From Cordilura impudica (Eukaryota > Arthropoda > Insecta > Diptera > Scathophagidae), in the NCBI GenBank assembly GCA_963682025.1, contig OY821521.1:57071408-57135407 (forward strand): a stretch of DNA of 64,000 bases, given 5' to 3'. This document shows, piece by piece, positions 56,600 to 64,000 of the stretch (position 1 is the stretch's first letter; every line of letters starts with the position of its first letter). The translations under genes and the position numbers were made by a program. Below the pieces are notes generated by a model that was not told where the DNA came from, did no database searches, and saw only the letters and a program-made list of their open reading frames with translations.

Positions 56600-58430
56600 C
56601 ACAGTGGTCAAAAGCGATTAAAAATCTATAACTTTTTTATTTCTTCACCGAAACTTTTGAAACAGGGTAGTCGGGGGTTTTTAGGGTCGCTGAACACAAA
56701 TCTTATATAAGATTTAAAAAATTCAAAATGGCGGATCCAATATGGCGGCCAATTTTTTTACTAAATCTCGGATTGGCTTAAAATTTGGTACTCGGAGGTT
56801 TTTGGGGTCGCTGAACACGAATCTGATATCACTTTTTTAAAATTAAACTTGGGTGAATCCTAAACCACTTATGAGATTTTTTTTAAAATAACTAACACAT
56901 TAAACAACATATTTAAAATAAATTTATTTCATATTTGTATAGATAACAGCTTTTTTTAACTAAACCAAACTACTATAAACTAAACAACTAATTCTAAGGC
57001 CTATGGAAGCAACTCGGTGTTATTTTTCTCTTTCTTAACTCTAATACTACTTATTAACGGATCTGAGGATATAAAAGGTAGTGAAATACGACTTCATTAT
57101 TTAATTTTCTGGATATATTTCTGCTATTATTTAGCCTTGCAGATCTAAAAATTTTGTAGGATGCCTCTTGAGCTTCTTCAGATAATGAACCAATTGCGAC
57201 TCTCAAATGGTTAATAATATCAGCTTCATATATCAACACCTTATGAACTGAGGGTGGCATGTAATACCAACCATATAGGCTGACAAAACATTCTGCTGTT
57301 TGGATGCAATATGTTTTAAAATTTTTCGTAATAATTTCCCTTCCTGATGAAATTACTTGCATAATGCAATTAAAATTTATAACGAGTTGTTGATTAATAT
57401 TCAAAAGATCTTCCGTAACCTCATAATTATGTAACAAGGTTCATCCTACATTACCAGTATTTGAGGTAGCTGAGTCAGTTCGAACCATATCAACGCATAC
57501 TCCTAATCTCTTTCGCATTTATTTTTGAATTCTCTCTTTTTGATTTTGTTCAGACTTCTGAGAAATGAAAATGATACCTCTTAAAATTAACCTAATTTTT
57601 TCACCAAAATTTAAAATTTGTTATGTACGTGCAGGCACTAAAACTGATCGATAGCCCTTTCAAATACCTTTCATTTGATATACAGTATGCACATATTCAT
57701 TTAAAAGTTGTGTGCAAAAAGTTAAAAAACGAAAAACATCCATTTTCGTATGCCTTATATCTCCCAAAAATTGGGGATTCCGCCCAAAGAACCAAAATAC
57801 TGGTCCGCTTTTTTTTCATGCTCTATCACAATTGTGAAGTGCATGAAGAACGTTTTAAACCGTTTGAAAAACTTCCCTATTGAGATCGTATGAATTTTTT
57901 TAATATACACTTATAAATAGGGTACATTAAAAATGCTCTACATTAAAAGTTGCATAATATTGCACTTAGGTAGAAACATATTTTATGTAGGACCCTTAGG
58001 TGTATTAAATACCGTTTATAGCTAAGCGGTTGAGAGCCGTTATTTTTTTTGGCAGCTTATGCAAATAGGTCAATTTAATTTTTTTTTTTTTTTAAACCTA
58101 TTTTTTTTTTTGCCACTTAAAAATTATATGAAATAGTCAACCAAATGCCCAAGAAATTACATGATGTGTTATAAAGTTATAAAACAAAATCGTTGAAAAA
58201 AGTAGGGTTTGCCTACTTAGTTTCCGACTGTAAAAAAATTCAATTTCTTTAGTTTGAAATTTTTTTAAAAAAACTTAAACTTTGGTCCATTATAGCATAA
58301 AAAATAAATATTCTACAACCCAGAAAATGCTCAAAACGTCTTATCTAATGTATTATCTGGCGATATCTGCAAAAAAATTAAAAGCATTATAACAAAAAAA
58401 ATTTAATTTTGAGCGCTTTTGACGACTGTG
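56600..58430 (-). mobile_element. Transib transposon (RAG1-related)
   Basis: An 1831-bp element with inverted ends CACAGTGGTCAAAAGCG (left) and CACAGTCGTCAAAAGCG (right, inverted) and a 5-bp duplication CATTG (56595-56599 and 58431-58435). Five-base duplications and CAC-starting ends are Transib features; the left end equals the V(D)J recombination heptamer CACAGTG. The remnant transposase on the minus strand matches the C-terminal third of Transib proteins. The element is shorter than an autonomous Transib and is decayed. Confidence 0.8.
57054..57530 (-). pseudogene. Transib transposase C-terminal fragment
   Basis: KRLGVCVDMVRTDSATSNTG near 57450-57510 corresponds to the Transib region before the second catalytic Asp. 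After a stop, the open frame 57054-57437 holds IMQVISSGREIITKNFKTY, YGWYYMPPSVHKVLIYEADI and AIGSLSEEAQEASYKIFRSA. The SEEAQEA block aligns with the segment of RAG1 that carries its last catalytic Glu (E962 in mouse RAG1), and the downstream NSRNISRK and LNNEVVFHYLL follow the same order. The N-terminal half is lost or unrecognisable. Dead copy. Confidence 0.75.
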
Positions 58431-58435
58431 CATTG

Positions 58436-58815
58436 AGATACCTAATGCTGGCTTTGTAGACCTATAATCTGACACCGATGGCAGAGTGTAATATCCCGAT
58501 AATAGTAAAATACCCATGAACGCATCACCTCATCCAAATGAAACTGGCTATTATTTTGTCCCGCAAACATATTTGTTTCTTGAATAATGTGTCAAACACT
58601 TCGTCATCGTAGAATAATTGAAACAGTTGCAAAGGAGAATGGATGATCAGTCTTGAACAAATATTATCTTTAAGTTTAGTCAATGGTGCTAGATATAGAG
58701 CAACGCTAAAACGAGGAAGTATATCCACACAATTAATATCCTCATCATCATCATTCCAATTGGCAATTATATCATCCAAATCCTTAGTAAACAAAACTTT
58801 TTTACGTGTGCACAT
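58436..58815 (-). pseudogene. piggyBac transposase, N-terminal piece
   Basis: Frame 58525-58815 has the acidic start (DDIIANWNDDDEDINC) and SPLQLFQLFYDDEVFDTLFK, typical of piggyBac N-termini. After a frame break it continues as NSQFHLDEVMRSW and GYYTLPSVSDYRSTKPALGI up to the Transib insertion point at 58430. Confidence 0.7.
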
Positions 58816-59799
58816 ATTTGCATATGCAAAGCATCAATCAATAAAAATGAGTATAATACCAACAATAAACTCGAAATTCACAATTATTTTGCATATGAAA
58901 TATTTACCTTTTCTTGCAAAAATTGATTATAAATTGTAGGAATAGGAGATAAAAGATGAATATAATGAATAAGCACTTTTTCACATATAAAATTTACGTT
59001 AAATTGAATATTTTTCATACAATAATAATTTTTTGAAAAAAAGTGATTTTTACTGTTCGAAAAATCGAGCAGCGGAGCGAAGTGGGTTAAAGTTGTGAGA
59101 GACAAAAAATAATAAAAAAAAATTCATATTAATTTTATAGATTTTAATAAAAATAATCAGATTTTCATATTTTTTTTTTTCAAATCAGCAGTTTTTCTTT
59201 TAAGAACTTTTAATTTAAACATAATTAAAAATATCCATATTACAATCTTTTTATTTGAAACCGTTTCCTATTTTCCTAATCTGAGACCTTTTTTGTATAT
59301 AATTTTCCAGTTTTTGATGCAGTAAATATATATATTTTTTTTTGTAGAAACCTCTCAGATTAGAAATTTTAAATATTTTAAATATATTTCCTATTAAATA
59401 CGTTTAAAAGTTGTGATTTAATCTTTGTCAGAGGCCAATATTTTCCCCATAGAATCTCCGCATATATAACAAAGCTTAAGACAAGTAAATATATATTATT
59501 TTCCCCTAGATGCCCAAAAAAAGAGAAAAATAAATCGTTAGGTCTGAGCAACTATAAACACATATATTGAGTGACAATACAATATAAACTTTTAACTAAC
59601 TCTGTATTGACCGCTAAATACCAAAAACGTGGATCTTAAAATTTTGTGTGTTTTTTTAACTTAAATTCTGAAAAAATAACAAAACTTTAAAGTATTCATT
59701 TTTATAGTGTTGACAAAACAATGGAAACCTTCACAATACAATAATTGAAAAGTTTCCCTCTGTTTTTGGTTTCCATTGGAATTTTTTGCTAAAAAATGA
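58816..59799. other. AT-rich DNA without supported features
   Basis: No gene, RNA or TE terminus recognised. Confidence 0.4.
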
Positions 59800-60895
59800 A
59801 AAATAAAAAACTAAAAATTAAAAATACAAAATTAAAAATGGAAAATAAAAAATTAAAAATAAAAAATGAAAAAAAAAAAAATGAAAAATGAGAAATGAAA
59901 AATGAAAACTGAAAAATAAAAATGAAAAATGAAAAACGAAAAACAAAAAATTAAAATTAAAAATAAAAAATTAAAAATAAAAAATTAAAAATTAAAAATA
60001 AAAAATTAAACAAGTAACAAAATTATAGTCGGTCTAGACCGACTATACGATACCCTATACCATGCGTTTAGAAATCCTATCTCTTAGGCCCAACTAACTG
60101 GACATTGAAAATAAGCAAAAACCAAATTTGAGTGGGTTTTTTATTAATTTTTTTGGCTGCAGATATGAAAAAGTTCATATCGGATGCTATATCTATAAAG
60201 GGACTAGGTCCAAAAATGGACCGATCCTGATCATGTTTGGTAAAGTCTCTTGTATTTTGCAAAAATATATACAAACAAAATTTGAGAAGAATCAGTGCAA
60301 TAATTTTGTTTTTTAATAGATTTAAGTGAAGATCGGGAAGCAGCTCTATATGGGGTCAAAGGGATCATTTTTGGACTACTCATTAGTGGATGTAATGAAC
60401 GCATACAAATCCAATTTGAGTAAGATCTATATGACAATTTGGATCTTATGGCAATTTATGTCGATTTCATATGGGTAATTTGTATGGGGGCTAGGTCTTA
60501 ACATGGACCGATTCTCACCAGTTTCAACAGCGTTCATCCCATGGCCGATACAAGTTTATATACCAAATTTCATCAAAATATATTCATATTTGCGACCTGC
60601 AGTTTGATTACAAGCTTTACATGGACACACAGACGGACGGACGGACGGACGGACGGACGGACGGACATTGTTAAATCAACTCAGAAAGTGATTCTGATTC
60701 GATCGGTATAATTAAAGATCGGTCTAGGTCAAATATTTTTGGTTGTTACAAACAGCAGCACAAAGTCATTATACCCAAACCACATAGTGGTATAGGGTAT
60801 AAAAAGAAAACCGAAGAATGAAAAATAAAAAATGAAAAATGAAAAACGAAATTCAAAAAATTAAAAATTAGAAATAAAAACGGAAAATTAAAAAT
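59800..60895. repeat. A-rich degenerate array split by a TATACCC repeat
   Basis: Units such as AAAAATGAAAAATAAAAAAT fill 59800-60008 and resume at 60806-60895 after copy 6. The left and right parts have the same composition, so the interspersed repeat inserted into an existing array. Confidence 0.75.
60009..60805 (-). repeat. TATACCC-family interspersed repeat, copy 6
   Basis: A full copy, AACAAGTAACAAAATTATAG, palindrome AGTCGGTCTAGACCGACT, (GGAC)n at about 60633-60666, end GTGGTATAGGGTATAAAAAG. Very close to copy 4 along its length, so recently active. Confidence 0.85.
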
Positions 60896-61671
60896 TAAGC
60901 GGTTGAAATAATAAATATTTTTATATTAGCGGAGCCCCTGCTGTTGTTTGCTATAAGTGATACATATACGACGCTTTCTGTTTGATTTTAAAAGTGCTAC
61001 AAAAAAATCTTTTATCAATAGATGTCTTTTATCCATCTCCGCTGTGATCGGCCTCGTATAATTTTTTTTTTTTTTGTATATTTTGGGTCTTGTCTTTTTC
61101 CCGTTGATCGTCGTACAGCGTTCTTCAATCGTGGCATCTTAAATTACACCTAGACGCATCTGAAAAGAGAACAGATTATGTGATGATTCTTCTATAATAT
61201 CAGTGGTTTCTTCACAGGACCATAACAACCAAGATAAGCCTCAATTGATCGTTGGTAATATGCTAATATACGACAAAACGAAAATTGCCAAAATTTTTAG
61301 TCCAAATTAATTCGAAACATTTTCTAAATATCGTATAATTTTTAAGCTCTCAAAAGATTGCAAAGTATTATCCCCTACTTAGGCATTGGCTGCGGTAAGA
61401 AAGTATTTCTCTTTGGTCCCTTATGAAAAAGTTCTTAAAGCTTTTCTTTATACTCCTATAATAGAAAAATAATTAAATTTTTCAGAAAGAAGTTAATACT
61501 TTCTAAAAAAAACTCATTATTTTTATAAAAAAAAAAAAAAATCAAATAATAAATAAGAAATTATAATACTGGTCAAAAAAGAAAAGCAATTAATTTTATA
61601 TTTAAATGATATTAGAATATAAATGTTAAGGATCGTTAAACCAATATTGATTATAATATTGAGTTTAAGTA
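60896..61671. other. AT-rich DNA without supported features
   Basis: No gene or TE boundary recognised. Confidence 0.4.
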
Positions 61672-62018
61672 TCTATACTATTAATAGGCTAGGCGATTTC
61701 TTGTGACCGTTTTATCCCGATTTTGACCAAACGTATATTGTTTGAAAGGTGTATCTTTTTAGCTGTTCACCAGATTTATAGATTTTTAAATTTTTTCCTT
61801 TATTTTGAGTAAATTTCATTTAAAGCTGCTACTAACACATACATAAACTTATACATATGCTATGTGTGTTTTATAAAATTTGTTAATATATTTGTTAATG
61901 AGTTTGTTATCTTTATTCAGAACAGTAATAAACTATAAAAGTGTTTGTGAATTGGCTAAGTTGAAAAATAAAGTTGCCTAGAAATTGCACTCGAATTTCG
62001 AGCGCTGGAATCGGCTCG
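61672..62018 (+). mobile_element. Non-autonomous Helitron, copy E
   Basis: Starts TCTATACTATTAATAGGC after an A (61671) and ends with CACTCGAATTTCGAGCGCTG and GGCTCG where CTAG is expected (mutated). It aligns with copy C, with small deletions. Confidence 0.75.
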
Positions 62019-62582
62019 TATATATAATATAATGCTATAAAAAGGGTTTCATTTAATCGCAATTGGAAAGTAATTTTTTATGTAAAAATGGGTTTGTTTA
62101 CTGAGTAGTTAACTCTATGATATTATTTTCAGACATGCTCTATTAAATTCTGTATGGACGTAGACAGAGTCTCTTGTGTTTAACGGGTTCTATTTTGAAG
62201 ACTTATCCTGCGATGATTAAACACTAAACAGATACTATGCTTCTACCCAGTGCCCCATCATAAGACGGATCCCAAATTAGGAGAAATGTTTTTGGCATAA
62301 ATACTCCCTTTTTTGAAGAGTCGGGCCGATCTAAAACCCTGTTGCTCTATGCTTTCAAACAGCCAGTTGGACGCAACTCCGCGACGAACTGCGGATAACC
62401 ACAGCCACCACAAAACTCCATGAAGGGCCGTTCCCAAAAAAGGCAATTTGTTAGAATACAACACTTCACAGTCGATCATAATCAAGAACACACACACTTC
62501 TTGGCACCACAACATTCTTATCTCAAACTAATCCTCAATGCTCTCTTTCCTGCTCATGCTCATCTATCATCCCTATGCCTTT
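62019..62582. other. Sequence preceding the satellite, unassigned
   Basis: Higher in GC than most of the window. The frames at 62258-62515 (minus) and 62420-62665 (plus) overlap each other, carry no recognised domain and run into satellite DNA, so I do not call a gene. Confidence 0.35.
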
Positions 62583-64000
62583 ACATGCGGATGACATCGA
62601 TAGCTTTCCGAACTCGTTCTTCAACTCATATTCCATCTTTAGTCTATTGCGCTCATTCTTACTGATTGTCTCTATCAGGGTGGTAGAACTGTTATCGACA
62701 ACGTTCCAAACTCGCTCTTCAACTGATGTCTGACTCATCCTCGTAACGCTGTGTTGTCATAATGACTAAAGCGCCCTTGGACCCGTCTTTAACTCAACAC
62801 TCTCACCTACTAACTTCTCCGTAAGGATATCTTGTCAGTTGTAGCAGACTCAAACTTTCCCGGCCTCGTTTTCAACTCATGTTACTTCCCTAAAGTCTTC
62901 AACTAATCGGCAGTGATATTGTCAGTGTGGCAGCTGATGCAAAACCCACCCATTCACATATTTCTCCTGCCATCTATATCCGAATTAGGACGGATATAGA
63001 CAACATTCCAAACTTCATTTTTCAAGTCATGTTACATCTTTACCACCTTGGGATACCTTGGACACCTTTGGACATCTTGGGAAACCGCATAATTCTTGAC
63101 ACCTCCTCAGTCTATGTGATCTTGTTCGTACTGCTTCCGATATGGACAATTCCGTGAATTATCCTCTTTGGGCATATGGCTTACCCGTGGTAACATTTTA
63201 TCTCCTTTGGTGAGGCTTCGCTGTCAACCTAGCCACTGCATGACCACTGCCAGTTATCCTCCAAACAGGGTTGGACTGGTGGCCCCCACATGGACATAGA
63301 CAGACATGCGGATGACATCGATAACTTTCTGAACTCGTTTTTCAATTCATGTTCCATTTTTCGTCTACTACGCTCATTTTTACTGATTGTCTGTATCAGG
63401 GGGGTAAGACTGATATCGACAACGTTCCGAGTTCGCTTTCCAACTGATCTCCGACTCATCCTCGTAACGCTGTGTTGTCACAATGACTCAAACGCCCTTG
63501 GACTCGTCTTCAACTCAATACTCTCGCCTACTAACTTCTTTGTAGTGATATCTTCCTCGTTTTTAACTCATGTTACTTCCTTAAAGTCTTCAGCTAATCG
63601 GCAGTGTTATTGTCAGTGTGGCAGCTGACGCAAGAACCATCGTACTTCGGTTTCCAACTTACAACACTCTCGTTTACTTCAACCATTTTTCCTGCTTTCT
63701 ATATCCGGATTAGGGCGGATATATCAATCTTCGTTTTTCAAGTCATGTTACATCTTTACCACTTTGGAATACCTAAGGAAACCGCATAATTATGGGATGT
63801 GACAACCATTTCTCTGGGAGGATTTGACATCTTGTTCGTACTGCTTCTGATATGGACAATTCCGTGAATGATTCTCCTAGGGGTTTACCCGTGGCACCAT
63901 TTTGTTTACTTTAGTGAGGCTTCGTTATCAGCCTAGCCACTGCGTGACCACTACCCCCACATGGACATAGACAGACAGACAGGCAGAAGGACAAATAGAC
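62583..64000. repeat. Tandem satellite of about 0.7-kb units, running off the window
   Basis: The phrase CATGCGGATGACATCGATA occurs at about 62584 and 63305, CCTCGTAACGCTGTGTTGTC at about 62739 and 63460 (spacing about 721), and CAGTGTGGCAGCTGA at about 62922 and 63613 (spacing about 691, from a deletion in unit 2). Inside each unit, blocks like TCGTTCTTCAACTCATGTT recur every 80-100 bp, so the unit grew from shorter repeats. Open frames here are repeat shadows. Confidence 0.8.

Larger units (their letters stand above)
52560..58815 (-). mobile_element. piggyBac-type transposon remnant broken by two later insertions
   Basis: Three minus-strand pieces (58436-58815, 55974-56594, 52560-53064) form consecutive parts of one piggyBac-like transposase. 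They are separated by a Transib (56600-58430) and an hAT (53073-55965), each with its own exact TSD. The piggyBac TIRs and TTAA duplication could not be located, so the limits given are those of the transposase pieces. Confidence 0.75.

Noticed and set aside
56600..58430. 12/23 RSS spacers and nonamers at the Transib ends
   Set aside because: A-rich words occur at about 12 bases from each heptamer, but the region is A-rich in general and one copy cannot establish a nonamer.

Overview
The window is AT-rich, repeat-dense nuclear DNA of an insect, most likely a higher (calyptrate) fly. The grounds are dipteran-style mariner, piggyBac, hAT, Transib, Helitron and Foldback-like elements and six copies of an interspersed repeat that begins TTTTATACCCTATACC. 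The species is an inference and I find no convincing host gene. Almost all of it is mobile DNA, much of it nested, and insertion boundaries can often be read to the base from target-site duplications (TSDs).

The centrepiece is a complete 17,022-bp Polinton/Maverick (17312-34333), a virus-like self-synthesising transposon. It has 609-bp terminal inverted repeats (TIRs) and a 6-bp TSD (GTGTCG). It encodes a chromodomain integrase, a packaging ATPase, an adenain-type protease, a protein joining a parvovirus-like phospholipase A2 motif to an adenovirus pX-like hydrophobic segment, double- and single-jelly-roll capsid proteins, a protein-primed DNA polymerase B, and several lineage-specific proteins (a fiber-like coiled coil, two paralogues of possible OB fold, a secreted protein). 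All recognisable genes are open and the compared TIR parts are identical, so the insertion is young and may be functional. Most structural genes lie on the minus strand; the PLA2/pX gene, protease and polymerase lie on the plus strand.

The Polinton landed inside the transposase gene of an older, unclassified DNA transposon (14665-35128, about 235-bp TIRs, DDE-like motifs WDGK and DTTASNSG).

Left part (1-14664): a Helitron split by a Tc1/mariner element, a mariner fragment, a 2-kb foldback element, a TATACCC-family repeat split by a Foldback-like MULE carrying a FLYWCH remnant, a minisatellite, a 5'-truncated non-LTR retrotransposon with 9-bp TSD, and another Helitron. Right part (35129-64000): mariner remnants, a degenerate short-unit array split by a Helitron and a deleted mariner, a nearly full non-LTR element with nonsense codons, a second non-LTR fragment, a Helitron nested in a Helitron, and a piggyBac gene broken by both an hAT (8-bp TSD) and a Transib (5-bp TSD, termini starting CACAGT). 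The window ends in a tandem satellite of about 0.7-kb units.
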